Below, in pieces: positions 1 to 11,680 of a stretch of DNA of 64,000 bases (position 1 is its first letter; each line of letters begins with the position of its first letter). Under the pieces are notes generated by a model. The model made no database searches, was not told where the DNA came from, and saw only the letters and a list, made by a program, of their open reading frames with translations. The position numbers were made by a program, and so were the translations under genes. The stretch spans positions 38,650,205 to 38,714,204 of the forward strand of contig OX578276.1 of assembly GCA_951217055.1 (NCBI GenBank), given 5' to 3'. This stretch comes from Gerris lacustris. Lineage: Eukaryota; Arthropoda; Insecta; Hemiptera; Gerridae.

Positions 1-1377
1 CCTCATTAGTCCATCCATCACCAGGCACCACAGATGTGGCGAGAGGCAGCTGCCCTGGGGGCACCCTCCTGACACCATTCTAGATGCTTTAGTGCCGATC
101 ATTGATGAACTAACTTTCCTCCCTTTTAGGGAGGATATTATCCAATTGATGATGACCTGGGGAGTATTCCTCTGCGTCAGTTCCTCCTTTATATTACTAG
201 ATTTTGCCTTATCGAAGGCTCCTTCTACATCAAAGAAGAGGGCTAAAGTGTAGTCTCCTTTGTGCATTGCCTTTTCTATCCTAGAAGTGGCCGCATGGAG
301 AGCTGTTTCTGTCGATTTCCCCTTTGAGTATGCATGCTGATTGGCATGCAGCGGCTTTCTGGGTAGAATTTCCTCTATTATGTATTTATCTACTATCCTT
401 TCAAGGGTCTTTAGCATGAAGGACGTAAGGCTTATAGGTCGGAAGGATTTAGCCTGTGTTTAGTCCTTCTTGCCGGGCTTAGGGATAAAAACTACCCTAG
501 CCGCTTTCCACACTTCCGGTACTACGCCCATAGCTATACTGCCCCTGAAAGTTGCCTCTATGCTGGATAATAGACGATCCATACCCCTTTGTAGTAGTGC
601 TGGGAATATTTCGTCTTGTCCAGGTGCCTTAAATGGGTGAAATTTGTCGACGGCCCATTTTATGGACTCTCTGGTTACTAGGCGGGTCGCCAGGTCCCAG
701 TTCATTTCTACGCCTGGAGTCTCTCCTAGTGAATCTCCGACCTCATTTCCTTCTCCTGGGAAGTGGGTGAGTAGGAGGTACTCTAATGTTTCTTCTACAC
801 TGAGAGTCCAGGTACCGTCTAGCCTTTTAATTGAGCCTAAAGTTCTACCATTACCCTCACCACTTAAGATTCTCGCCAGTCTGGTTGCCTCTGGTAGGGA
901 CTCAATTCCCTTACAGAAGTCTCTCCAGCCAGCTCTCTTGCGATTCCTTATTTCTTTTTTGAATTCCCTCCTAGCCCCCCTGAAGCTGTCCCATAGCTCC
1001 TCTCCTGGTTCTTTATTCTTGAAGGCCTTGTTAAAGGCTTTTCTTGCTTTACTACGGAGCTTATCTAGTCCTTTGTTCCACCAAGTGGCTACCTTTTGGA
1101 CACTAGTTTTGGGGGGACAAGCTTCTTGGTAGGCTTCCCTTATATACGAGCTCAGTTCCGCTGCCTTCCTTTCCAGAGCTTCGTGGTCAGTTAATGCCTC
1201 TTTGGTCACTCCTTGGAGGTTTCCGAGTTCCCTGTCAAAGGTGTCCCAGTCCGTCCTCCTTGGGTGCCTCTGCGGTGTTACCTCTACTTCATCTATCTGG
1301 ATACAGAAGCTGACCATGCGATGATCAGACAGCAGAATATCTGATGATACGTGCCAGCCCTCTATGTTTCCAGACAT
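1..1377 (-). pseudogene. non-LTR retrotransposon endonuclease/reverse transcriptase fragment, runs off left edge
   Basis: On the minus strand from 1377 the frame starts in the last part of an APE endonuclease (SDHRMVSF). It continues through a basic linker into the reverse transcriptase N-terminus (FIPKPGKKD). An in-frame TAA at about 457-459 breaks the frame where such proteins normally read DY or DF. After it the same frame resumes with RPISLTSFMLKTLERIVDKY, HANQHAYSKGKSTETALH, an FDVEGAFD motif and GGCPQGSCLSP, then leaves the window before the YADD-type box. These motifs fit the Jockey/R1/LOA group; the exact clade is inferred. The element is 5' truncated (no EN N-terminus beyond 1380) and carries at least one stop, so it is a dead copy. 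Confidence 0.85.
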
Positions 1378-1379
1378 CC

Positions 1380-2987
1380 TCCTTAATGGCCTACACTATT
1401 TATTACTCCAGGACATTCATTCCGCTTCTACGCCAAGCCCTCATTCAATCACTCTTTCAACCAAGCTATTCATCAAAACAAGCTACAGAAGAGATCGATT
1501 TAGCTTTTCCCCTTTTGTACTTCATAGTGTATAAATAAACAAAAACAATGTGGATACGTTATTTAGCAACACTTGGTAACGTTATAATAATAAAGTGTGT
1601 AACATCAATACTAAAACAGAATATGGATAATAGGATAGCTAGAAAAATTAAAGGCTTAGCAAGGCCGTCCAATATGGGCCAGCCGAAATCGGGCCACTGT
1701 GAGGAATATTGTATGGCTCACAGAGGCCGGGTTTTGGCTAGCAATGTAGATTTATAGTATACAGCCAGAGCTCATGCTGATTCCTATTCAGACTCAGATT
1801 CAGAAAACATGTATGTGATGTGTCGGCTTTAGGAAAGCCGGCAATGGCCGGGAAAGCGGTAGATAAATAGGTGTGAAGGTCATTTTTCGTACACATAATA
1901 TTTGGCTTTAGAGGAAGTAGTGTTAATTTATTGCCACAGAAAGTGTTGAATATAATTTGTGAACATAAAATCAATAAGTTGAAAAGTGAGAATAGAGAAT
2001 ATCACCAAATGTACCTGTACAAATAGATAATAACCAGTATTCCCACAATTAGCTAACACTAATATTCCGATTAGAGAGATTCATTTGAAAACCCTTTACC
2101 GATCAACGTTTTATCCATGATATAACTATAAAAATATAAAATAAACAGTAAGCGAGAACACAGAATAATATAATATCAATATTGTTATAATTTTACATGC
2201 GAGATCTTTGCGACCATTTGTTCTAATTATTATAGTGTTAACTGTTTCTTTTTGGATTGTTTAAGTAAAATTTAAATTGAACACTACATTTAGAGTACCT
2301 ACTTCGAGATAGGTACCTACAGTCTTCAATATCCTCAAGTATATATAAACTTAAACGTTGCTGATGATAGTCTAAAATATACATCAAATATTTTTGAATC
2401 CTTAAAAAGTGCTGTAATAACATTCGTTACTTACTCTCTTTTATAGCTCCTTGCAGCAAACAAGTTATTTTTTTTTTATATGTTTTTTTTTTTTTTTTTA
2501 TCGTTCAACGGAATCGTCACGGGCATGCCCAATGGTTAAAAGTCTTTCTAACGTAACTAGGAACTGTGTTTCGTACCGTCCTCCAACCTTAAAGTAGTTT
2601 GCGAATCGTTTACTGTACAATCCAAACGATCCTCATCAGCCAAAGCCAAGTTCCGGTTAGTACAACTCACACAATAAAGTCAATCGTCACACATTTTATC
2701 AGGAAGGTTTCCTTGAACGTTTTTAATTGGTTTCGAAAGAGTCACCATCCTGAAGATGATTTTTTAACAGTACAAAGCGCCTGCGCATAAAACCTGTCTT
2801 CATTGACAGATCTAGACTTTCCGTCAACCGGGGCATGAATGCGCCGTTAACTTCCACAGTTAACATGTTATTTCGTCCGTTTTTGTTAAATTATTTCTTT
2901 ATTTTTTACATATATTATTAATATTCATATAAATTTTTCTGGACGATGGTGATATATAAATATATATTTTATAAAAAAGAGAATATG
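1380..2987. other. AT-rich sequence without a recognisable gene
   Basis: No ORF here resembles a protein I know. A weak stretch at 1670-1830 has an acidic Ser/Asp run (SDSDSE) that recalls piggyBac N-termini but is too short to call. A long interrupted T tract at 2466-2499 could be the poly-A tail of a minus-strand retro-insertion. The last bases (2980-2987, AGAATATG) are the left target duplication of the next element. Confidence 0.5.
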
Positions 2988-3608
2988 TAGCGTTGGGAAC
3001 CAATCGATTGAAAAAAGTCGACTAAACGGTTGTTTTAAAATATTCATTCATTCGGTTGTGGATATCTAGTTTTCATTCGACTGATATCAGTCTATAGTTT
3101 GGAGTTGTATTAGTTGTAATTCGGACGTGTATATGTGGACGTGTGTATAACGAGATAACGAGTGTCGTGCGCCTTCTCCCCCCTCCTCCGCTCTGAGCCC
3201 TTCACCGTCGTTCCTTTCCCCTACCTATAACCAAAAAACATCCGAATAAAACATTCGAATGAAAAAGTCGACTGGATTCAGTCTCAGTCTATATTTTTTC
3301 ATTCGAATGAAAACGATGTCGTAGCAGGCTGTAGTTTGGGACGAGATAACGAGTGTCAAGCGCCTTCTCACTCTCACCCCCCCTCAGCTCTGAGGCCTTT
3401 ACGGCCTCCACCGTACTACTCCTATATAAAAAAAAAACCATTCGATTGAAACATTCGACTTGCGGGTTCAGTCTCGGTCTATATAATTTATTCGTATATC
3501 CTATACCCGCTATGAGACTGTTTTCAGTCGATTGAATTCAATCGACTGTTTTTTCCCGAATCAACTTATTCATTCGGTTGTTTTTTCTAGTCGGTTGTCC
3601 CAACGCTA
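2988..3608. mobile_element. hAT-type MITE with 8-bp target duplication
   Basis: The element starts TAGCGTTGGGAAC and ends GTCCCAACGCTA, giving an inverted terminal repeat of about 11 bp. It is flanked by the exact 8-bp duplication AGAATATG at 2980-2987 and 3609-3616, which is characteristic of hAT insertion. It has no coding capacity. The interior is full of small palindromes (AATCGATT, GTCGAC, CATTCGAATG). It also contains a diverged internal duplication: about 3060-3190 and 3290-3400 share the string ACGAGATAACGAGTGTC followed by a C-rich run. Confidence 0.85.
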
Positions 3609-3616
3609 AGAATATG

Positions 3617-4536
3617 TACAAAAGACAAATCCAATTCTATTGGAAAATTCCGACTATTTAATTCATTAATGTAAATGGCGACTCAGCATAGCAGGCAGGT
3701 ATATGTCTCGGTGGAGGCGAAATATAGTCGTTTTTGTTCATCCTTTAAGATTAATTTTTTACCCTTATATCGACCCACACCTAAACGAGTTATGAAAATT
3801 AATCATTTGATAGGGAAAAATTGCAAATATGAGTAGAAGATGACAAAACTGTTCCATTACTTAGTGATTTTATCATTTCTTTTAGAAGATTAGGTTGGTA
3901 GTAATTTGTTTAACTATTACCATTATACCGTAGGCTTGGATTAGTTTCAAACGTATTTCGCCAAATTTAGACATAGTGTCCATAAATATCCATTGAAGGC
4001 CGTAACCAAATAGACGCATGTCAGTCGTTCGGTTTTTAATAGATACCAGCCCTGCGTACATTTCTTGAACAAACGTATTTAACTACACTAAGAAATAAAT
4101 AAACAATAGATCCGATTTACACAATCTATTGTCTTTATTTTGAATAGAATTTAAATTTTAAATAACAAATGAGTACGTCATAATAGAAGCGATATAGTGA
4201 TATTTATCTTATGTATTATTAATAATAGCTAATTTTAAAATATTATCTGTATAAATAAGTTATTCATTTTAATTATGATTAGTTATTTCTTTCAGCCGTC
4301 ATTGTGGTCACTTATCTAGATAATAAATGTTAATTTAATTGTTTTCCATTACGTTTACTTCCTATAGTAATATAACTGCTTTATTTTAATACAATGTCAT
4401 AAAAATCTATAAACTCAAATTATCTGGTGAATTATTATCATTTTTAATAAGAGTATTTTGTACTTTTTAAAATAACTATTAATTTAGTGGATATTATAAA
4501 ATTATTAACTATATTGGGTTATTGGGTTAAATGTAT
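3617..4536. other. AT-rich unassigned DNA
   Basis: No gene, RNA gene or clear repeat boundary was recognised. Short imperfect A/T runs only. Confidence 0.5.
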
Positions 4537-5682
4537 AGCGTTGGAGTCTTCAGCCAACCTTTTTCCGTGGGTAGAGGTACAAAAATTAGAGTGGTAACGA
4601 CATTGTTCTTTTTCTACCCTAGTATTCCCTTCCGGTCTAGCTTCAAAGGCAGATTTACCAAACAAATATTTAAAGTCAGAGAGGAAGGAAAGAGTCAACG
4701 AGGTAGAAGAAGATATATCAAAAATATATGTCCATCTTGCCCTGGACCCAAGCAAAATAAAGTCCAGGAGATAGCGTGCAAAAAAGTGACTGACTAACAT
4801 CAAGCTAGAATTTTGTGTACTAGTAAATCTCTTGGTGCCTTTTAAGAATATCTGGTCGGCTAAGTTCATCTGTGGGACATAGCTTGGCAATAGGCATTTG
4901 CAAAAAACAAACCGGTGGAGAGCGGACATGTCCCACCCTTTTTAGTGGACAATGTGATTTTCATGATCCTGAGTACGAAATTAGTTAGTAGTAGACTAAA
5001 AATCAAGTTGGTGGTAGTTTGTCACTTAATAGGAGGCTCTTTGATCTGGAGTAATATTTGACTAGTAGTAGTAGTAAGGTCCTAGTACTAGTACTAGACG
5101 GGTCGGACGAACCACTTGTTCGAACCTAGCAATTAGGCCATCACTTAAGCCCTTTTTGCTATACCCGTGGTAGAGTTCCAGCCACTTCACACATCATAAC
5201 TCTGTACATTGTACCGCCGAAGCGAGTATGACGTGATCAATAGTGAGCCATATAAATCAGAGCATCACGGCGAGGAATTGAACCCACGATCTCGTACCGC
5301 TCATGATTCAGTGATGGCCGAGCAGACGTGGTAAGAAATTTAGTCCACACGGCCACGCTGGTTCTCTCAATATTTGACTAACTAACTATTAAGTAACAAA
5401 CTTCCATCAACTTGATTATTCGTCTACTAACTAAGTTCGTGTTCAGGATCATGAAAATCACATTGTCCACCAAAAATAGCGGGACATGGCCGCTCTCCAC
5501 CGGTTTGTTTTTTTTCAAATGCCTATTGCCAAGCTATGTCCCGCAGAACTTAGCCGACCATATATTCATAAAAGGCACCAAAAGATTTACTTATACACAA
5601 AATTCTAGCTTGATGTTAGTCAGACACTTTTTTTCACGCTATATCTCCTGGACTAATAGTTGGGTGAAGACTGCAAAGCTTG
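4537..5682. mobile_element. fold-back element with ~290-bp inverted arms
   Basis: About 4762-5068 is the imperfect reverse complement of about 5365-5654. For example, GTGGACAATGTGATTTTCAT on the left corresponds to ATGAAAATCACATTGTCCAC on the right. Pairing resumes outside the main arms: the left end near 4539-4558 matches the right end near 5659-5680 (GTTGG.TGAAGACT). The left arm therefore has about 200 bp extra, or the right arm a deletion. The open frames inside the arms are mirror images of each other and are not supported as genes. No target duplication was resolved. Confidence 0.7.
5070..5360 (-). mobile_element. tRNA-derived SINE in the fold-back spacer
   Basis: Read on the minus strand, a Pol III A-box-like string TGGCCGTGTGG (5345-5355) is followed about 60 nt later by a B-box GGTTCAATTCC (5274-5284). 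After an unrelated body comes a short repeated CTAGTA tail near 5075-5095. This is the layout of a tRNA-derived SINE head, body and simple-repeat tail. The A-B spacing is longer than in a functional tRNA gene, so it is not called a tRNA. It fills almost exactly the spacer of the surrounding inverted repeat. Confidence 0.6.
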
Positions 5683-6525
5683 AAATAGTTATTTATGTAA
5701 CTAGGCAGCAAAATGGAATTTTTCTGACGAATGAGATAAAGTTAGCCTCCGAGCCGAAGGCGAGGAGAGGCTATGGAAATTACCTGCCGAGGCGAAGCCG
5801 AGGCAGGTAATTTATTCAATTGACTGCCGAGGCGAAGCCGAGGCAGGCAATATATCAATGAGGCAGAAATGTTTCCTTTGCTGCCTTGTTGCATACAATA
5901 TTTTTCCTTCTAGCGGCAGAAAAATGTTTCCTATAAATAATATTTATTTCATAATACTTACTTATTTATCAAATACTATTATTGAACTATTTAAATTTAA
6001 AAAAAAAAACAAGCAATAATATCAAATGTTACAGTTATAAAACATGAATTAACAGAAATATACAGTAAAAACAAAACAAAGCAATGACGATAATAGAAGA
6101 TCTGCAGTGTTGCCACTAACTTAATTTATTTATGATTATTTTAAGACCTACTATTTTCTATAATATTTTTATTTCTTTTTTTATCTTTTAACTCCATTCT
6201 ATTTTATAAATATAATCTATTATAAGTATTTTTAAACCTTTTTTTTTATAAATACGTAATATTTCAAAGATAAATTGTGCAAATAATTTAGGTTAAAGAT
6301 TATATAAAACAAAAGGTTATTTGTTTATTTATTTATAGCGGGGAATGTGGGCGTGGCTTAGCCTGGAAAAATCCTCAGCAAAATACGATTTTGCCGCCTA
6401 GGCAGCAAAATCGCATTTTGCTGCGTATTGTAAAGTTTTCATGAAATCTCAGAGAAATTACGTTTTCATGCCTACAAACAGTTTAATAATGCGTAATTTT
6501 GCTGCCGCTAGTAGGAAAATTAATT
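5681..6525 (+). repeat. palindrome-cored dispersed repeat, copy 1
   Basis: Begins GAAATAGTTATTTATGTAAC and ends near CTGCCGCTAGTAGGAAAA. It matches 7080-7912 along its whole length with scattered substitutions. Internal features shared by both copies are two units of the G/C-rich dyad CTGCCGAGGCGAAGCCGAGG and a long palindrome around a CCTAGG centre (about 6378-6425). There is no supported protein. The superfamily is unknown. Confidence 0.7.
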
Positions 6526-7078
6526 TTTTCAGTCGTCTACAACTGTAATATTTAATTGTTGAAAATCTATGGAATTAAAAGATTTTTTCCGAGACACTAC
6601 ACAAAACTATTGAACTATTGTTAAACCTGAAAATTCTCTATAAAATTGAAGTAGGTTATATTCTATACGCTATTTTATTAGCTTATAATTTTTAACCTAT
6701 ACCTAATTTCACCAAAATCGGTCAACTTTTACTCAAGTTATCGTCCCACGTTTCCGACACACACACACACACAGACAGGATGCATAGCTTGTTTAATGTC
6801 AAAAGTTCGCTTCAATTTTTTTTTAAATAAAACACGCCATTATATAATATAGAATGAGTAAAAATAACACACTCCGTAGTGAAGCACGGGAGTCCAGCTG
6901 GTACTTTACATTTCATTCGTCGGTAGCAGATTAGTTTCGTTCCCGAAGCCTTCATATAAAATAATTAGCACTATAATTGTACATCATTCATTCTATTATT
7001 AAGAATTAAAAGCCCTACGAATTGAATGCATCTTTTTAAATTACCTCCAAACTGCAGTTTGGAGGCAATTTAAAAAGA
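6526..7078. other. spacer between the two palindrome-cored repeats
   Basis: Holds one copy of the dispersed module described at 15700-15870: AAAATCGGTCAACTTTTA, then an ACACAC/CAGACAG tract (6757-6780) and a degenerate GCTTG...TTCGCTTCAAT end near 6785-6815. The last 50 bp form the hairpin at 7029-7080. Confidence 0.5.
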
Positions 7079-7080
7079 TG
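7029..7080. repeat. 52-bp near-perfect palindrome
   Basis: CATCTTTTTAAATT.CCTCC on the left is mirrored by GGAGG.AATTTAAAAAGATG on the right around a CTGCAG centre. One mismatched pair was seen. It abuts the start of repeat copy 2. Confidence 0.85.
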
Positions 7081-7912
7081 GAAATAGTTATTTATGTAAC
7101 TAGGCAGCAAAATGGAATTTTTCTGACGAATGATGAAGTTAGCCTCCGAGCCGGAGGCGAGGTCAGGCTATGGAAATTAACTGCCGAGGCGAAGCCGAGG
7201 CAGGTAATATATTGGATTGACTGCCGAGGCGAAGCCGAGGCAGGCAATATATCAATATGAGGCAGAAATGTTTCCTTTGCTGCCTTGTTGCATACAATAT
7301 TTTTCCTACTGGCGGCAGAAAAATGTTTCCTATAAATAATATTCATTTCATAATACTTACTTACTTATCAAATACTATTATTGAACTATTCAAATTAAAA
7401 AAAAAAAACAAGCAACAATATTAAATGTTACAATTATAAAAAATTAATTGACAGAAATACAGTAAAAACAAAACAAAATGATGATAATAGACGAGCTGCA
7501 GTGTTGCCACTAATTTATTATTTATGATTATTTTAAGACCTACCCTTTTTTGTAATATTTTTATTTCTTTTTTATCTTTTTACTCCATTCTATTTTATAA
7601 ATATAATCTATAATAAGTATTTATAAACCTTTTTTTATATATTCGTAATATTTTTAAGGTAAATTGTTCAAATAAGTTAGGTTAAAGATAATATAAAAGA
7701 AAAGGTTGTTTGTTTATTTATTTGTAGCGGGGAATGAGGGCGTGGCTTAGCCTGGTAAAATCCTCAGCAAAATACGATTTTGCCGCCTAGGCAGCAAAAT
7801 CGTATTTTGCTGCGTATTGTAAAGTTTTCTTGAAACCTCAGAGAAATTAAACTTTCATGCCTAAAAACAGTTCAATAATGCGTAATTTTGCTGCCGCTAG
7901 TAGGAAAAACAA
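7080..7912 (+). repeat. palindrome-cored dispersed repeat, copy 2
   Basis: Second, slightly shorter copy of the 5681-6525 repeat in the same orientation. Its central palindrome (7765-7812) is 48 bp with a single mismatched pair around CCTAGG. The paired G/C-rich dyads (GAGGCGAAGCCGAGG) lie near 7180-7245. The small ORFs in both strands follow from the repeat and have no known homology. Confidence 0.7.
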
Positions 7913-9220
7913 TTAAATTGATACAAAATTAATTACTTTTTAAGAAAAACCCATGAAAAAGTAAACAGTAGGTATAATACATAATACATAAGTCGAGAAC
8001 AGTGCAAACTTAAAGAAAGCAAGAGATCGATTTATAGTAGGTAGTTATAAAAACAATTTGGTTGTGATGTATAAATCATTAAACCGCGATTGTTACGAAA
8101 TTTGATTTAAAGCTAATTTTTATTAACTTTTAATAACTCAGCTTCTTCTCACAATTTTAACAATAAAACCAAGCCAACACTTAGTGCACACTACAGCATA
8201 AAATTTATGTATTTTGTTTGAGTCAGCCAGTTTTGCGTTTGACGGACAGGAAAACAAATTAAGGATGTGTGTGTACTATCGTTATGAATACAATGAAAAA
8301 GTATCCAAAAATTTCCCCCATTCCAGTGCATAGACAAAACTTTAATTTTATATATAGATGCACTAAAATAGAGAACAGCCAAAGTACTCGATCACAGTAT
8401 ATGCGTATGTCATTAATGATAAATAAAAGTGATAAAATATGGTGGGGTTAGACACACACTTGAACTGATGAGCATGATCCAAAATAGAAACGGGGGTTAT
8501 GGAATGGATCCATAGGGGGAATGGCGTAGCGCTAAGGGAGGGAATGGAGCAGTCGCTCTAGGGCGCAAGGATCCAAGAGGGCGCATCCTTCTTGAGGGGG
8601 ACAATTGCAAGACGTCTTGAAAACATTAATTTGTAACATATTTTAGATTGAAAATAGCCTACTAATAGTAATAATATATTATACTGTACTGCATTTGTAT
8701 GCCCTAATATATTATTATGATACTCAGAAATACTAAATCGATCATTGAGTGAGTGCTCCGTTGAGTAATTACTAGTGATGCGGTGCATAAAGAACTCGCG
8801 TAGATTGCGGTCTTATTTCACCCGTACTATGTTCTCTACCAAGATAATTTTTCGGTGAAAACCTAACATATTCTTATTCAACCTAAAAAGAGCTTTAAAA
8901 TTATTTTACGTAACACAGCATATAAGAATAAGATTACTTTTTAACACCTTCATCTCGGTCACATTTGTAGCAAAACTTTTGTAAAAATAGTTACATATTC
9001 ATTTGCTACTCATAAAACTATATAAAACAATGTATGGCGTGGCATGCTGATTACAATTTCCTCTTTAATTGTTTTCATTACTGGCCCCATTCTTAAAATT
9101 TAAAATTGTCAAACGAAACCGAGATGCTGTGAGCCGAATTTAATTTCGTATTAATTCACAAAGTCTCGGTAGCTAAAACTGCTTTCCTTTCATCTGTACA
9201 TAATCCGTATTTAATAAAGT
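7913..9220. other. AT-rich DNA without a recognised gene
   Basis: A G-rich patch at 8480-8600 includes GGCGTAGCG and may be a decayed hAT terminal piece. The rest shows nothing I can assign. Confidence 0.4.
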
Positions 9221-9224
9221 TATG

Positions 9225-10870
9225 AAGGGCTCACCACGTTCACCTGTTTTTACCTACAATTAAATTGTAAAATTATTTTTCCATAATCTTTATTTAATAA
9301 TATTAATTCAAGCTCGCTACGCTCGCCTGGTTATACAGCATTTGTACATAATATTTATTTAATAATATTATGCAGGCTCGCTACGCTCGCCTGATGATAC
9401 AGCATTTGTACATATTATTTATTTAATAATATGACTGCAGGCTCGCTACGCTCGCCTGATGTTACAGCATTTGTACATAATATTTATTTAATAATATAAT
9501 TGCAGGCTCGCTACGATCGCCTGTTTATACAGCGTTCTTACATAATCTTTATTTAATAATATTATTGCAGGCTCGCTACGCTCGCCTGTTTATATAGCAT
9601 TTTTATGTTATCTTTATTTAATAAAATTATTTGTCCATGATCTTTAATTAATAATATTAATGCAGGCTCGCTACGCTCGCCTGTTCATACAGCATTTGTA
9701 GTTAATATTTTATTTAATAAAATGATTGCAGTCTCACTACATTCGCTTGTTGTAAAAATATTTTTCCATAATCTTTAGTTATTAATATTATTGCAGGCTC
9801 GCTACGCTCGCCTGTTTATATAGCATTTTTATGTTATCTTTATTTAATAAAATTATTGCAGGCTCGCTACGCTCGCCTGTTATAAAATTATTTGTCCATG
9901 ATCTTTATTTAATAATATTAATGCAGGCTCGCTACGCTCGCCTGTTCATACAGCATTTGTAGTTAATATTTTATTTAATAAAATGATTGCAGGCTCACTA
10001 CATTCGCTTGTTGTAAAAATATTTTTCCATAATCTTCAGTTATTAATATTATTGCAGGCTCGCTACGCTCGCCTGTTTATATAGCATTTTTATGTTATCT
10101 TTATTTAATAAAATTATTGCAGGCTCGCTACGCTCGCCTGTTATAAAATTATTTGTCCATGATCTTTATTTAATAATATTAATGCAGGCTCGCTACGCTC
10201 GCCTGTTCATACAGCATTTGTAGTTAATATTTTATTTAATAAAATGATTGCAGTCTCACTACATTCGCTTGTTGTAAAAATATTTTTCCATAATCTTTAG
10301 TTATTAATATTATTGCAGGCTCGCTACGCTCGCCTGTTTATAGAGCATTTCTACCTAACCTTTACTTAATATAATTGTTGCAGGCTCGCTACGCTCGCCT
10401 GCTTATACAGAGTTTCTACATTATCTTTATTTAATAATATTAATGCAGGCTCGCTAGGCTCACCTGATATTACAGCATTTGTACCCAATATTTATTTAAT
10501 AATATTAATGCAGGCTCGCTACGCTCGCCTGTTTATACAGCGTTTCTACAGGATCCTTATTTAATGAATTGATTGCGGGCTCGCTGCGCGCGCCAATCAA
10601 TTTTTATATTATCCTTATTTAATAATATTATTGCAGGCTCGCTACGCTCGCCTGTTATAAAAGTAATTGTCCATAACCTTTTTATTAATATTAATGCAGG
10701 CTCGCTACGCTCGCCAGTTTATTCAGCATTTGTAGTAAATATTTTATTAAATAAAATGATTGCAGGTTCACTACGCTCGCTTTTGTAAAAGTATTTGTAC
10801 ATAATAATTATATAATAAAATGAATACATGCTCGCAGTGCTCGCCTTTTTATACAGTATTTGTACATAAT
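9225..10870 (+). repeat. ~65-bp minisatellite with GGCTCGCTACGCTCGCC core and 261-bp higher-order unit
   Basis: About 24 tandem monomers of roughly 65 bp each consist of an AT-rich half (TTTATTTAATAATATTA type) and a G/C-rich core GGCTCGCTACGCTCGCC. Core variants include GTCTCACTACATTCGC. Inside the array a block of four monomers repeats with an exact 261-bp period. The anchor GTTCATACAGCATTTG falls at 9683, 9944 and 10205; the first two blocks differ at only a few positions and the third diverges after about 130 bp. The ORF over 10573-10788 is a by-product of the repeat (AGSLRSP). Confidence 0.9.
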
Positions 10871-10889
10871 CCTAAGCCTACAAAATAAC

Positions 10890-11480
10890 TTTAAACGATG
10901 TATAACATGTCATGGAGACTAAAACTTTTTTTAGTTTTCGTTATATTGGCCGCCATTTTGAAAATATTATGTTTGAAATTTAAATAGTTAGATATTCCTT
11001 TCCTAGACTTCAAGAGCTTTAAATTGATGTATAACATGTCATACTGACTAAAAACTTTTTGTTTAGTCGTCCGCCATATTGGCCGCCATCTTGAAAATAT
11101 GAACTGTAAAATTTTATGAGTTACATATTATTTTTCTTCTCTTAAAGACCTTTAAAACGATGTATAACACATTATGCTGGCTAAAACTTTTTGTTTAGTC
11201 GGCCGCCATCTTGAAAATATGAACTGTGAAATTTTATGAGTTACATATTATTTTTCTTCTCTTAAAGACCTTTAAAACGATGTATAACACATTATGCTGG
11301 CTAAAACATTTTGTTTAGTCGTCCGCCATATTGGCCGCCATCTTGAAAATATGAACTGTGAAATTTTATGAGTTACATATTATTTTTCTTCTCTTAAAGA
11401 CCTTTAAAACGATGTATAACACATTATGCTGGCTAAAACATTTTGTTTAGTCGTCCACCATATTGGCCGCCATCTTGAAA
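10890..11480 (+). repeat. ~120-132-bp tandem array
   Basis: The anchor TGTATAACA(T/C) recurs at about 10899, 11029, 11161, 11281 and 11413. Each unit carries CCGCCATCTTGAAAATAT; the unit starting at 11161 lacks a 12-bp CCGCCATATTGG segment. The two central units are almost identical, so the amplification is recent. No coding role is supported. Confidence 0.85.
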
Positions 11481-11680
11481 ATATTTAGTGTGGAATTTCC
11501 AAAAACTATACACTTCTCACAAATACTGAGGTGCATATATGTGCCAAATTTCGTTGAAATTGATCAACTTTTACTCCAGTTATCGTTAGACAAACAAACA
11601 CACAAACAAACACAGAAACAAACACACAAACTTTTCAAATTCCAAGTCTCTGAAATGAAGAACTCACTGCGCTCGTTCAA
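11481..11680 (+). repeat. CAAATTTCGT module with ACAAACA tract and terminal core
   Basis: Follows the tandem array directly: CCAAATTTCGTTGAAATTGA, then a (CAAACACA)n tract at 11588-11632, then AACTCACTGCGCTCGTTC near 11660. Same module order as at 6700-6815 and 15725-15865. Confidence 0.7.

Noticed and set aside
644..1132. 162-codon plus-strand ORF
   Set aside because: Antisense shadow of the minus-strand reverse transcriptase frame; no homology of its own.
1670..1830. Possible piggyBac N-terminus (SDSDSE)
   Set aside because: A short acidic run alone is not diagnostic and no transposase core follows.
4519..4929. Minus-strand 136-codon ORF and its plus-strand partner at 5412-5810
   Set aside because: They are the same sequence read from the two arms of the inverted repeat; frames follow from the repeat and match no protein I know.
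5274..5355. Functional tRNA gene
   Set aside because: A and B boxes are present but too far apart and no acceptor or anticodon stem forms; a SINE head fits better.
10573..10788. ORF with repeated AGSLRSP
   Set aside because: Product of the ~65-bp minisatellite, not a gene.
9225..10870. CRISPR-like array
   Set aside because: Regular G/C-rich cores with ~45-bp AT-rich intervals look superficially similar, but the intervals are themselves repeated and the DNA is clearly eukaryotic; it is a minisatellite.
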